From NCBI GenBank assembly GCA_016987375.1, contig PJRA01000172.1, positions 482,956 to 546,955 on the forward strand: DNA of 64,000 bases, read 5' to 3'. Below are positions 34,993 through 53,539 of the stretch, piece after piece. Both the position numbers and the translations under genes were made by a program. Every line of letters starts with the position of its first letter. Position 1 is the stretch's first letter. The DNA comes from Brachionus koreanus. Taxonomy: Eukaryota; Rotifera; Eurotatoria; Ploima; Brachionidae. Below the pieces are notes generated by a model. It was given only the letters and a program-made list of their open reading frames with translations. It had not been told where the DNA came from and did not search any database.

Positions 34993-36225
34993 TTTTAATA
35001 GGAACTAAATCTAAAGTATAAAAGAAAATTTGTGTAAAAAATTAAAAAAAAAACTGCATAATAAACATAATTATTTGAAAAATGAAATTTGGGAAAAAAG
35101 CAGATTTGAAATAAACAATTTTTAGTACTAGAATGTATTGATTTTTGATATTTTTTGAAAAAAAAAATTTGTTACTGAATTTTATAAATAATAATTATAT
35201 AATATTAAATAAAATTTTAGTAATAATAAGAAAATAAGCTTTATTTTATTATCATAAACAAGGAATTTATTATTTTAAATTTAAAAAGACAAAATTAATT
35301 TAAGTAGGTTTTGTTATGTATTTTAATTTTAAAAAATTTATAATACCGTTTTTAAATTTTAGTTGCTAACACTAGATTCATTATCATAAATATAATTTTT
35401 TTAAGGTAAAAATTATAATAAAAAATTAAAACAATTTTTTAAATTAGCTAACTTTGAATTTTATTTATATGTTTGTCTTTTAAAAAACATGGCTGATTTT
35501 TTGAACAAGATGTTCATTATTTTACAATTTATTTTAATCATTTTTTAAACTTTTCACAATAAAAATTATTGAAAAATTTAAATATCCTGAACAAGAATAA
35601 CAAATAAAAGGATTGTTCCACAATTACATTTTTTACCTTAAAAAAAGTCAAAAAAGTCATTTTAATCCTAGAATACAGAACATGTTGTTTTTATACTTTA
35701 TATAGCAGACGAATGAAGACATAAAAATTTTAAGTGAGTTATATTTCTTGATTGATGGAAGTCAAACAGAAAAATTTTATTCAATTTTTCGATAAATGGT
35801 AAACTATTGGAAAGTATAAATAGTATTATACAGCAGTGGTCTCATAAAAAAATTTACTTAAAAAAATTAATCATTTAGAATTTAACTAATTAAAGTTATT
35901 ATAAAAAAAGTTCTTAGCCATTTTGCGTTTCTGTTGCATCAAAATCGAAACTTCTTTATTAAATTTAATTGAGAAATTAGTTTTAAATGAGAGGAGAATT
36001 GGCGAAGCCCATTCTTTTAATTGATATTAAATAAAAATTTTAGCTTACATTTCTGAATGAAGAAAATTAAATTTACTGATTCAAGACATTTTTTTTGTCT
36101 TGATCGAAAGATAATCCGTAACTAATGGATATCTAACTTTAATTCAAATGGTATTTAAAATAAAAAAATTACAAAGCTCTTATAGAAAGCTAAATTAGAA
36201 AAAAAATTTTTAAAGATAAAATCAG
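34993..36225. other. Intergenic spacer between divergent genes
   Basis: About 1.2 kb of AT-rich sequence between the 5' ends of the synaptophysin-family gene (minus) and CCDC77 (plus). Both promoters should lie here, but I recognise no specific site. Confidence 0.5.
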
Positions 36226-37697
<1,472 letters not shown>

Positions 37698-38263
37698 AAA
37701 TAATCAATTTGTGAAATTAAAAAATAAAATTTAAAGTTTTGCTTTTTTTCTTTCCCAACATCTTTCAAAATGATTGATCAGCAAAAATAAATTCTTTAAC
37801 TGATTTGAAATATTGGGTTACACTAATGGATATATAAAATATAATTCAATTATTATTTAAAATAAAAGATTACCTTTTATTATTAGTCAATTTTTTTATT
37901 TTAAAGTCAAGCACTAAACATTTAATTAAATATTTAGCTTTTTCAAAAAAAAATAATGAAATTTTCAAATATACAATTGTTTTTTTTACAAATAAATCTA
38001 GCAACAAAAGTATTCAAGTAAGAATGCTAAAATTATTTGGTCAATTTTTTTTTGATTTATTTTTATTTATTTGATTTTAAAAATTAATTGCAGTGTAAAA
38101 AGTAAAATGAATTATTAAACTAATTCAAGCTTTAATAATTTTAAAATTGACATCAAAACTGATTTTATCAGAAAATATAGAATTATAATTTATTTAAAAT
38201 ATTTTGAAATTTTAAATTATTTCTAGTAAAAACATCATGATTGGTTTCCTAAAAGTGATTAAT

Positions 38264-39675
38264 TTAAGTTAACTTATTTAGTTGGTTTTTTTTCAATAAA
38301 TTATAATATCGAAATAAAAAAGTATCAATCATACCAGCAATCGTAAATAAACCTCCAAATATAGCGCAACATCCTGTTATGAAATGAACAAATGATTTTG
38401 ATCTTTCTTTATACTTTATCATTATTGGTGATAATTCATAATTTATGAAAATTCCAGGTAATTGTGAACCAAAAATATTACCACTGTTAATTAATTTTGT
38501 CGATCTGGTGACTGAGTATTGATAGGTATTATTAACTATTCTACCATCAAGATACTGATACGTTGTAGGAACCACTTTTAAAAAATAGCTATAACTTATT
38601 GAGTCGCCTTCATTATTAACTCGATCAAACAAACTTTCTTGAAATATTTGAAATATTCCTATTTCAAAAACATTATCTGTAAAAGTGTTCATTTTTTTAT
38701 TTTCAGTTAATTTTTCCTTTGGTTTAAAATTTCTTCTCTCCAAAGGATTATATTGACTAGGATATTCATCGCCAAAAGAAAAAACATCAAAATAGTGAGC
38801 TGTGTTAAATTTTTCTATTGGCATGTTTTTTATATCATGAATGTGCTTTCATTTAAAATTAAAAAAAAAATTAAGAAAAATTCATAAGCTTACCATATTT
38901 TCATTCTGATAGCTAATTCCTGGAGCTATGTTTAATAATAATTAGGTTAATCAATAAAATTAAATATCTGATTACCAATATGAAAATTTCCAGCCACCTT
39001 ATTTACTTCAAGATGCCCTTGCAACTTACAGCCTTCACCAGTCTCAATTAATCGTTTTATGGTTTCAATGTCTTCACTTCTAACTGAAGCCTGAACATTT
39101 CGACTAGCCTCATTTATATTTTCTTTACATTGATCGATTTCAAATGGGCTGAAGTGCCAATTTTTTTGCCTATAAGCAATTCTTACATCTTCACATGAAT
39201 TACAGCATTGAATTTTAGAAGATTCTGCTCCATAACAACTCAAACATTTCGGTATATCCAATGAATCATTCTTATTTAATGAAACAAGAGTAGTTGGTTT
39301 TGTTGATGAATGTTGCTGAGTAAAATTTTTTAATTCTCCGTTTGGATTAATTGGCATTTTTTTTAGACCTTTAACGACATCATTTTGATGTTCTCCGCTT
39401 ATATCCATTGCATCCAAACTAAGCAAGGAACAATGAAGTTTTGGAAATGTTATGTCTAAATTAATAGTTAGCTTCTGATTACGTGTTAGATCGACAAAAA
39501 GTTCCTGATTTATTTCGACTGTCATATACGAAATCCACTCATAAAAAAACAATATAAAGACAATTAAAGTTGTAAAGGTAGTAATCAGAGCCCCACTAAG
39601 AGTTTTAATTCTGAAATCTTCTAAAGGTTTAGGGTAAGCGTCAAAGTATTTTAATTTTGCGAAAATGTTGACCAT
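38264..39675 (-). CDS. ERGIC3: ERGIC3 / Erv46, 3 exons
   Basis: Exons 39675-38976, 38925-38894 and 38845-38264 give 437 residues. The N-terminus FDAYPKPLEDFRIKTLSGAL precedes TM1 (TTLIVFILFFYEWISYM). The luminal domain contains LNITFP-like TINLDITFPKLHCSLLSLD, a Cys cluster CLSCYGAESSKIQCCNSCED, CKLQGHLEVNKVAGNFHI and FLKVVPTTYQYL. The C-terminal part has LPGIFINYELSPIMIKYKE and TM2 (HFITGCCAIFGGLFTIAG). All are ERGIC3 landmarks. With ERGIC2/Erv41 this protein cycles between ER and Golgi as a cargo receptor. The middle exon is only 32 bases. The protein is somewhat longer than the human one (about 383), with an Asn/Lys-rich insert in exon 3 near ENKKMNTF. Confidence 0.95.
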
Positions 39676-39931
39676 TTCCTCAAAAATCTAAAAGATAAAA
39701 TCTATTTTATAAAAATAAATTTAAGATTAGTTAATAAAACCGGTTATAATCGGTTTAATATTAGTTATCAAAAATAAATAAAATTAATAGAATATTTATT
39801 CTAAAATTTACATCTAAAACAATTCAATTCATTATATTTTTAGTCATTGATTTTTTTTTCAGTTTGATGATTATTTCTACCAAGCAAATTTAGTATCTAA
39901 GTAAAACAAAAAAACTATAATATTGCTTTTG

Positions 39932-42283
<2,352 letters not shown>

Positions 42284-42689
42284 TTTAATGTCTTCAGTTT
42301 GTTATTTTGATTTTTTGAACAAACGATTTTTTCAAATCGAGTATATCTTTTTAAATTTAATAATTTATGCTAAAAAGCGATATTCATAGCTAAATATTTG
42401 GAATAAATTCATTTTTATTTCTTAAATAAAAACTATTTTGATTCCAAGCATTTAAAAAATTCATCCTTGATATGTGAGAAAAACTAAAACCAATTTGATT
42501 TATTTATTTTGAAAATTAAATTTTCATAATTTAAAATGTTTAATTTACAATAAATTCAAAATCTTAAGTAATTCTGTGAGTGAGGAAATTAATGTCAAAA
42601 AAATAACTGGGACTGTGTTTTTTTATAAAAAGCTTTTGAATTGGCTTCTCCTAAATTTAGCGAATTTCGTGTCATATTTTTTCTAAATA

Positions 42690-43420
42690 AATACGAGGAG
42701 AACCTCAGACTGCTCAGAATGGAATTAAGTCCCTTTTTTAGCCCAGAGTTAGTAAATAAATTTTTATGGTGAAATTATTGATTTGAAATCTAGGTAGATC
42801 GAAGTGAATTTAGAATTTAAAGTATTATCTGTTGAGTTAAATTCATCCAGGTCTATTCTTAATTGTTGCTGGTTCAACTTTTGATCAAAAATTTATTGTT
42901 CAGAACTTTTGAGCGTGTTTGTATTCAGTCCAATTTGAGTTGTTTGTACATATCAATGATTTTTGTTGATTGGAAAGAATTTGACGTGTCTAAAAATCTG
43001 ATGATATTTTTTGAGTGGAACAACATAGTGGAATAAAAGCATAATCGATGATCGTAAGGATAAAATTTTTGAAAATGATTTTGCATTGAGCGAAGGAAGT
43101 TTTGACTCTTAGGCCTTTGAGCTGGGATCGAATATGATACTCAAAAACGTTGGAAATGGTTACAGTAGATGATGGTCGATAAAAAGTTTGAGTTATTTTG
43201 TTTATTTTGACTGATAGTTTGTGCGATAATCTGCTTTTGTAAAAACAGTTTGAAACGCCTTGTTAATATTTATTTGGAGAACTTATTCATTACAATATTT
43301 TTAATGTATTCGATATTGCTTTGTTTTAAGTAACCCTAATCATTTTTAGTGATTTGTTTATGAACCAGATGCACAAATCGTCTGCAAAAAGGCAACTTTG
43401 AGGTCATTAGGGATCTGACA
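42690..43420 (-). pseudogene. LINE reverse transcriptase relic
   Basis: The minus strand reads SCLFADDLCIWFINKSLK near 43400-43350, the RT catalytic box (F/YADD) with its usual downstream LCIW. Below it the sequence is decayed with many stops. It resembles the minus-strand LINE at 55.9 kb (FADDLSIWVTHKSLKK), so both probably belong to one family. The rest of 42284-44425 shows a short direct duplication near 43421-43485 and no gene. Confidence 0.6.
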
Positions 43421-44425
43421 TAAACGAATCTGAATTTTAGAATAAAAATGAAATTGAATCAGAATTTTAGAATAAAAAATTAAGATTTAGAAGAGAATAT
43501 CTTATCCAAGGATAACTCTAAACTTTTGTTTGTATCGGAATGAAAATGGTTTATTTTAGATTTCAAAAATACAAAAATAGAGCAAAATAACAGAGAATTT
43601 GAGTCTAGTGAGGCAAAATTAAGATTATTATTATTAATTTGCTGAAAAGATTTTAAAAAATTACGCTTAACGGATCAAATCGAACCGAATTGAAATCTTT
43701 AAAGATAAAAATTACCCAAAAAAAAAATTATAAGGAACATAGATCAAGAGAGCAATAGCAGTTCCGAAAAAGTCGAATTATTTTAGATTTTTAGAGTCGA
43801 ACAAAAACAATGAGTCTAGGCAATGGATACAGAGTCCTTTAATCGATAATTGGAATTGTTAGAAAATATCAAACCTATAATGGATGACTATGGTACAAAA
43901 CTCAAAAAGGAAATTCTACTAAACTCTATATGGATAAAAGTCCACTTCAGAAATCGAATGTAATTTGTAAATCATTAAATACATTAAGAAATTATTAAAA
44001 TTAAATTTTAGAGGCAATTTTTTGGAGATACAAAGTCCATATTAGCTTATTAATTTTGCAGAATTGATTCTAGACTGAAACAATTTTTTTTTTTAATCAT
44101 ATTATATGAGGATAAACTGTAATTAGTGATCAAATTTAATTTATTAGTTGATATGAGATATGATATTTATGTAACAATAGTCTATAAAAAGATATCTCTG
44201 CAAAAAGCACGCTAACATATTAAAACTTAACTTCTGCTTGAATTAATAGATTTTAGTTAAAAATTTAATCACTAGAAATGTGAAAATATGCAACTTTGCT
44301 TGTTACTTTTCTTTGATTGTCATTTTTTTTATTTTAAAGAACTGTCTAATTTCATCCGTTTATTTATTTTCAAACAAGAACTCATATATAAAAATTTCAA
44401 AAATATATCATATTATCAGGCTTAT

Positions 44426-46684
<2,259 letters not shown>

Positions 46685-47892
46685 ATATGTACTGGACACT
46701 GAAAATAATTAAGTATTACTTCAAAATTATTTAAATCTTTATTATTTACTTTTAATTTGATTTTATTCAAAAATTGATAGTAAAAACTTATCCTTTGAGG
46801 TAAAAGTTAGAAACAACTTGCGTGAAAATTTAATGTAAAGAAAATTTTTTGCAATTAAATTTTTTAAAAGAGATTCACTGAAAAATTATGCAATTTTTTT
46901 TCAACTTAGAAATATTTAATTTTTATAAGCAAATCTAATATTCTTATCATTATTGTTAAGTTTTTTATTTTTATTTTGTTAAATAAAATTTCACTAATTT
47001 TTCAAACAAAAATTTAAAAAAATTGAATTTAAAAATCAATTTAGTATCAAAATCTTCCACCGAAACTAGAACAAAGCTCGTTTAGAAAATAATAAGAATA
47101 AAATTATTTGATTAAAAAACTTAAAATTTTTATTAACAAGAGAAGTTTTTTGACTTTTTTTTTGACATACAAAAATCTTTTTTATTCTTAAAGAAATAAA
47201 TTTTTAAAAATTAAATTCAATATTTTTAGTTATTGGATATAAAAATTTTGTCTAATTCTGATTAATTTCTCAATTTTTTATTTGGTTAAAATATTAAGAG
47301 TTTTTTTTTTAAAAGAATTCCAAAAAATTTCGGGTTCTTTAGTATTTAAAATAAATATGACTTATAAATGATTTTTAATGAAATTATTTTTCATTATTCT
47401 AAAATAAACAAATTTAAATGCGAAGTTTTATTTTTTTTTAAATCTAAATATCATTTTGAATTATTTTGATTTTCTAAACTGAGAGTAATATTTACATAGA
47501 GTCTAAAAAATTTTTAAACTCTATGTAAACAATCTCTTCTGTGATATATTTTTAAATTAAAATTAATTAAAATCGCTTAAAATCAGGTTGTGACCGTTGC
47601 TAGTTAAACGACCTATTACACATGAATATTTCTAAATGACATTCACATTTATCAAAATCACCATGAAAATTAGAAAAAATTTTACGAAAAACATCTAGCA
47701 AGCATAAAAAACATTCATCATCTTAATTTACTGTATGTATGTACTAAAAATTATAATTCAGATAAATACATAAAAATAATTTTTTGAAACAGCATATTTT
47801 AGTAGCAATAAAACTAGGAATTATTAATTTTATTGATCGAAGAATTTTATTCTGCTTTAGAATTCAATTTTTATTCTTGAAAATTTTATCAA
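46685..47892. other. Divergent intergenic spacer with a hairpin
   Basis: AT-rich spacer between the 5' ends of SRPK (minus) and POC1 (plus). The only distinct structure is a hairpin: TTTACATAGAGT (47491-47502) pairs exactly with 47518-47529, and the 15-base loop is itself partly self-complementary. Confidence 0.55.
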
Positions 47893-50035
47893 ATGGTAAT
47901 TTTTAAAAATAAATTTCTTGAATAATTCATTTTCATCTTAGGAAGATCCATCTCTTGACAGACATTTTAAAGGACACAAAGATGCAGTTACGTGCCTTGA
48001 TTTTAGTCCAAACACCAAACAACTAGGTTTGTATTTTTTCTATAATATTTGAGACTTTTGGTTTTAAACGTAAATTTAGCATCCGGATCAATCGATTCTT
48101 GCTTGATGGTTTGGAATTTTAAGCCACAAACCAGAGCTTATCGATATGTTGGACATAAAGTAAAATATCTTTAAAAAAATGAAAAATCTATTAAAAATGA
48201 AAAAAAGGATGGTATTTTAGCGGTTTCTTTTGCTCCATCCGGCCAATTGGTAGCGTCGGGCTCTCGCGATAAAACAGTTCGGTTGTGGATTCCAGGAGCG
48301 TATGAATAATATTAGAAATACAGAATAAAATTTTTAATTTTTTTAAAAAAAGAAAAGGAGAATCTACGGTATTTACTGCTCATAGTGCTTCTGTTCGCTC
48401 TGTTGAATTTTCCTCTGATAGTCAATATATTCTGACTTCGTCTGATGACAAAACTATTAAGGTAATTTAATGATAAAAAGAGATGACTAAAATTCTGATT
48501 CTTTACTCTAATAGTTGTGGTCTTTAAATCGTCAAAAATTTCAGTTTTCATTAAACCAACATTCAAATTGGGTACGATGCGCCAAGTAAATTATCTTATT
48601 TTTTATAATTATTAAGAATTTTTTTTCGAATATAAAAAAAATTTTAGAATCTTTAGAAACTTGTAAATTAAAATTCTTAAGAAATTTTCAACATTATACT
48701 AATAATTAATTTTTAAGCTTTAATTTATTTTGATTTTTCTTTTTTAACTAATTTTTCATTACATTTAGATTTTCTGATGATGCACGTTTAATAGTAAGTT
48801 CATCTGATGACAAAACAATTAAATTATGGGACAGAAACTCTAGAGATTGTATCCATACTTTTAATGAATATACTGGATTCGTAAATAGTGTGGCTTTTCA
48901 TCCAAGTAGTACATTTATAGCAGCTGGATCAACCGATTCCACAGTTAAAATATGGGATATTCGTACCAATAAATTGATACAACATTATACGAGTCATACT
49001 CAAGCAATAAATTCTATTTCTTTTCACCCATGCGGAAATTATCTTCTTACAGCATCTAATGATTCAACCCTTAAGGTCTTCGATCTCTTAGAGGGAAAAA
49101 TATTTTATACTCTTCATGGACATCAAGTAAATATTTTATTAACTTAAACATTTTAATTGATACTCAAATTAAATTTTTATAATAACAGGGCTCCGCCCTT
49201 GCTGTTGCTTTTTCTAAAGAAGGTGATTATTTTGCCTCAGCCGGAGCAGATGAGCAAGTAATGGTATGGAAAACAAATTTTGATCAGATACTCTACCAAG
49301 ATTCGTTAGATATTCGTAATCAACGAATTTCAACTCAATCTACTAATAAGATTATTACTACAAGTAATAATAAGCACCCAGAAAATAAAGCATTTAGCAG
49401 CACCAATAATGTTATTCATGCTCACACAAATAATGCTTCAGCTTCTCGTTCTTCTTCATCTTCATCGTCTCAAAGAGATCAGTCTCCATTAACGATACCT
49501 TTGAATGAATCAAATTTAAATGAGAATGATTCAATAGACTTTAATCCAACTAAAGCTGCATTAGTATCTGCAGCAGCAGCTCCAAAGCATTTTTTAACTC
49601 CAAATTTACATAAGCCATCCAAAAATTTAGCAAATATTAATTTAAATTTAATTGCAAATGGAGGTGCAACTAGCAATTTAAACGAGAAAATTTCTAATAT
49701 AGGCAATTCAGTTTCAATGCTAAAAAAGACAACCAGTGATTCGGAAGCATCTAAATCAACCATTCAATTTAAAGATTGGTCTAATACTTTAGAGCACATA
49801 GTTCAACAATTAGATATTTTGACTCAAGTAAAATCTCTTTAAAAAAAAATTGACAAAATTTGTATTTTTAAACTTTATTTAAGACAGTGGGTATACTTGA
49901 GGAAAGACTGAACTTAACAGAAAATAAATTACAGGTTATAGTTGATAATAATTCAATTAGTTCAACGAATAAGAATATTTCATCAAACAAGTTTATCAAG
50001 TGTAATGGTTCAATAGCATCAGAATTGAGAAATTA
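47893..50035 (+). CDS. POC1: POC1 centriolar WD40 protein, about 9 exons
   Basis: Seven WD repeats and a C-terminal coiled coil that build and stabilise centrioles and basal bodies. The proposed first coding exon is just the ATG at 47893-47895, spliced to 47942 to give [19 protein letters not shown], matching the POC1 start. Successive exons give [133 protein letters not shown] and [14 protein letters not shown]. Then [15 protein letters not shown] ends the propeller. A Ser/Asn-rich linker leads to the POC1 motif [29 protein letters not shown] and the stop at 50035. An alternative upstream start exon cannot be excluded. Confidence 0.94.
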
Positions 50036-50351
50036 ATTTAGTTTATGAATAAAGAAATATTAATTTTTAAAATCAATTATACGGATCAGAATTAGCCTTA
50101 TCTTTTTAAATAATTTCCAAATTTTTTTAAAAGTTTTCTTAATCAAATCAGGGAAAATAATCTATTCATTTTTAGGAATATAAAGAATAATAAAAGTTTT
50201 GTTGCACAATATTGATTTCAATTGTAAATAAAATAAACTTAAACAATAGACCAAAATAAATTTATCATAAAATTTTTTTTTAAAAAATACGATTCAAGAA
50301 ATAATTAATCTTGAAACATTATGTTCAATATTGATTTAATTAATTTATTAA

Positions 50352-50774
50352 GTGAGCAAAAATCTTAAAATTAATATTGTATACTCGTTTTTTACCGGAT
50401 TTTTTGCTTGTTTAGTACCCTTGTTGATAAAATTTGCATTTAATATTGACGATTTGACGCCAAATTATAATAGATTATTAAAATTTGTGTTTCAAATTGG
50501 ATTGTTAATATTGAGTTTTTTGAGTAACGGTTTTATGTGGTTATTTTTTTCGAAAAGCCTAAAAACAAGTTCAACTTCTATATATTCGACTTCTTTGAAT
50601 AAATTTACCAATTTTATTTTCTCAGCAATTTTCGGTTATTTTTTTTTAAACGAAAAACTAGACATTCGTTGTTGGTTTATCGGTCTTTCAATATTACTTA
50701 TTGGTTTAATTATCCTTGGAAATCAAAAAAATTCTGAGAAAAATGAAAAATACAAAATATCAAAAAGTGAATAG
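50352..50774 (+). CDS. TMEM42: TMEM42-like EamA-family membrane protein
   Basis: One open frame of about 140 codons with four hydrophobic segments, at about residues 8-28, 43-66, 86-101 and 107-123. SNGFMWLFFSKSLKTSS, TSLNKFTNFIFSAIFGYFFL and EKLDIRCWFIGLSILLIG match the half-size drug/metabolite-transporter-like protein TMEM42 (SNxxMWTFF, TxxNFxxSAxxGxxxxGE, WWxGxxLIxxGLxLI). TMEM234 is a weaker alternative. There is no in-frame ATG at the beginning; the sequence just before (TTATTAAG) could be a splice acceptor, so a short 5' exon is probably missing from this call. The C-terminal tail is Lys/Glu-rich. Its last 32 bases overlap the predicted start of the next gene in another frame. Confidence 0.68.
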   Translation: MSKNLKINIVYSFFTGFFACLVPLLIKFAFNIDDLTPNYNRLLKFVFQIGLLILSFLSNGFMWLFFSKSLKTSSTSIYSTSLNKFTNFIFSAIFGYFFLNEKLDIRCWFIGLSILLIGLIILGNQKNSEKNEKYKISKSE

Positions 50775-52675
50775 AAACGCAAATGAAGCGAATGATAATA
50801 AAAAATGCGATATTTTAGAAAATCAACAAAGAGCCTTTGATTTTAACTCAATATATGACTACAAATCTATTTACAGTTATAATAAATCCGATAGATTTTT
50901 TAGATATAATGATTTAAAGCATGATCATGGTAATTTTATAAAATACACGTGAATAATTATAATATAATTTTCAACATTTTAGATGATTTGAAATTAAATC
51001 GAATTCAAAAATTTGTGTATTATGCCATTTTAGGAATTGGCTATTTAGCCTTAATTTTTTTCCTTCCCTTTTCCCTTTTGTTCTGCTTAAAGGTATATAT
51101 TTTCAAGTTTTTGTTTTTCAAGAGTTTTTGAATTTTTAGGAAAAATTATTTTATATTTTATTTTAAAACTGATGATATCACTAAAACTTTTTCATATTTA
51201 CCTCCACAATTTAATGAATGATAATTTTTATACAAATTCAAAAATTCAATGTTGCTAGATATTTACTTATTTTTTCAATATTTTTAAGAAAGTAAAACAA
51301 AATGAACAAATAGTAGTGTATAGACTTGGACGGCTAATTCATCCAGCTTATCAAACCGGATATCATATTGTATTTCCTTATATAGATACCTTTACACGTC
51401 ACAGTATGTTTCAAAAAGAACTATCTATTCCAAATTTACAGGTATTTTTAATCATTAATTAGAATCTAATAATGGCTTATGGTTTTTGCCAGCATAAGCC
51501 ATAAGCCAAAGCCAGCAAACGTATGGTACAAAATACAATTTTTATTGCTTTTTATACATGTGTGTTCATTTTTCACCTAAATAGTTAATAATACTTAAAG
51601 AAATTTATAACTTTTTATTTTTCGATTTTATTAAAATTTTTTTTAGATAGTTACTTATGAAACAAGCATAATTGATTTGTCAACAGTTATTTATTATAGA
51701 ATAAACGATGCGATCAAAATGACAAGCTCAATTCAGGAAACAAATAGCATATTACGCTCTGTTTCCAGAGGAGTTTTGATGAATATTGCGTCAAAAAAAG
51801 ATCTTGATCAAATTGAAAATGATAAAGCATATTTTATAAAAGAATTTAAAGTATTTTCAGAATTTGAAATATGAATTATAAATAATTTTTGCCAAAGGAG
51901 TATTTGAGTGGAATTTTTAGTAAATGGGGTCTTGAAATTATTGAAATAAAAATGTAAGGTAAAATAAAACAAATGCGAATAAATTAAAATTAGATTTTTA
52001 AGTACCGTAAATGGTGTCTTCAAGCAAGAAAATTCTGAAGGTGAAGATCCTGCTTTGAAGAAATTAGCTATGGTTTTTAAAAGTCTTTTAAATTCGTCAT
52101 CAAGTTCAAATAATGAATCAATTCAAGGAACATCAGATTGCTTTTCAAAAGGTCCTAATTTTATGAATTTGATTCAAAATATGTTTCCTTCCATTAATAC
52201 TGAAGTTGAAGAACAAAATAATTCAAATAAAAAATCATCCAATGAAGCAATAGATTCTTTTCAGTTAAATGATAGTATATTAGAATATAAGCCATTCAAA
52301 TTATTAAAATTTATTGAACCACTGATAACCGAAAATCTGGTAAATGAAATCGACACTGTCTACGAATTTCATATCACAAAGGAATATAATGACACGAAAA
52401 AAGAAAAAACATGTGAAATATTTTGCTTGGATATCAAAAATAATGTGAGAAATCGTGTTTCATACGGGCCAAGTTTGTTTTCAAAAGTAGACTGTTTGAT
52501 TAAGCTAAATGAAGAATCACTATATGATATGCTAAATGATGATTTAAAACCATTTACAGCTTATTTATCAGGTAAAATTGAAATTGAAGGTGATTTGCAT
52601 AAGGTTTTAAAACTTAAAAAGCTTATTAAATTAATACCTTGTAGTATTAATCATTCTTTAAATTATAAAATTTAA
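50743..52675 (+). CDS. STOML1: Stomatin-like protein 1 (stomatin + SCP2 domains), 6 exons
   Basis: Exons: 50743-50929, 50983 to about 51091, about 51294-51440, about 51647-51840, about 51898-51956 and about 52001-52675. A Tyr/Asn-rich N-terminus precedes one membrane segment (YYAILGIGYLALIFFLPFSL). The stomatin/PHB domain has NEQIVVYRLGRLIHPAYQTG, HIVFPYIDTFTR, IVTYETSIIDLSTVIYYRI, ETNSILRSVSRGVL and KEYLSGIFSKWGLEIIEIK. The C-terminal SCP2-like domain has CEIFCLDIKNNVRNRVSYG and LKPFTAYLSGKIEIEGDL. This pairing of domains is unique to STOML1 (UNC-24 type), a membrane/late-endosome protein that modulates ion channels. The intron near 51441-51646 is long and carries a hairpin. The ATG at 50743 is the only in-frame start before the membrane segment. 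Confidence 0.9.
51474..51507. repeat. Short inverted repeat in STOML1 intron 3
   Basis: GGCTTATGG at 51474-51482 is the exact reverse complement of CCATAAGCC at 51499-51507. Further GCCAGC and AAGCC copies lie around it up to 51520. The segment is more GC-rich than the rest of the intron and may be a tiny foldback insertion. Confidence 0.5.
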
Positions 52676-52979
52676 TTTAATGAAATTTTTAAAAATTTGA
52701 AAAGAAATTAGATGTTATTATTTGATAATTGTGTGATTTTTAATAAAATAAATAATAAATAATTTTGTGATGAAAAAATAGTTTTTTTATTGGTGAAAAT
52801 TTTTCTATGGAAGAAAATTTTGATATTTTTCAAAAATTAATACAAATTTAATAAAAGATTTTTTAGATTTTTTTTTTATTTTTATCATCTGTTCTAGCTT
52901 TCCTTTTCTAATTAATTAAATAAATTTATCTTATTGATTGTTATTGCTATTTTGTTCTTTTTTTACGAATATTTTTTTT

Positions 52980-53530
52980 GAGTCGATAAGCTGCATAAAT
53001 GATAGCAATTTTTTTCCTTATTCACTCCTTGTGGACCATATGGTCATTCCTTTTGATTTCCACTTAAGTCGATCTTTCGCCTTCACCCTTGCTTCTCCCC
53101 ATGTCATTCCCATTTCGATGAGTTCTTTCGTGGTTGTTGACCTCCATATTACTGCTCATCTTCCTACCATAGGTCGCCCTTGTCGTGTCCAATGAAGAAT
53201 CTTTTTTAGTTTTTTAGTAATTCTTTTTTCTTTCATCTTAATTACATGTCCAAGCCATCGCAATCTTTTGTGCTTAATGCATTGACTTAATGGCTCTGAA
53301 TTTGTTCTTTTGTATAGTTTAGCATTCGACAGTGTCTAAGGGCAGTGTATCCCCAGAATCCTTCGCAAGTTTCCAGTATGGAAGGTATTCAGACTTCTTT
53401 TGTCAGATTCACACATTCCCCATCATTCACTTCGGTACATAAGTAATTAATGAGTTGAACAGTTTGAGTTTTGTTTCCTCGCTAAAGTTGGTTGATTTCC
53501 ATGCTGGTCGGAGTAAAGCAAATCTTTGCT
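52980..53530 (-). pseudogene. LINE C-terminal domain relic
   Basis: Minus strand: LRPAWKSTNFSEETKLKLFN, then NTFHTGNLRRILGIHCP, PLSQCIKHKRLRWLGHVIKM, GRP and MGMTWGEARVKAKDRLKW. This order (LRRILGI, RRLRWLGHVLRM, GRPKTTW, LGLTWxEAxxxAxDRxxWR) is the well-known C-terminal end of a widespread animal non-LTR family. Stops interrupt it, so it is not active. It lies just downstream of STOML1 on the opposite strand. Confidence 0.78.
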
Positions 53531-53539
53531 TTAGCAAGA

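Noticed and set aside
48219..48230. A 4-base micro-exon with a 9-base intron in POC1
   Set aside because: Reading straight through GATGGTATTTTAGCG gives DGILAVSF, the right length for the WD repeat, so no such intron is needed.
52938..53195. Plus-strand 85-codon hydrophobic-looking frame
   Set aside because: It is the complement of a recognisable LINE C-terminal domain on the minus strand.
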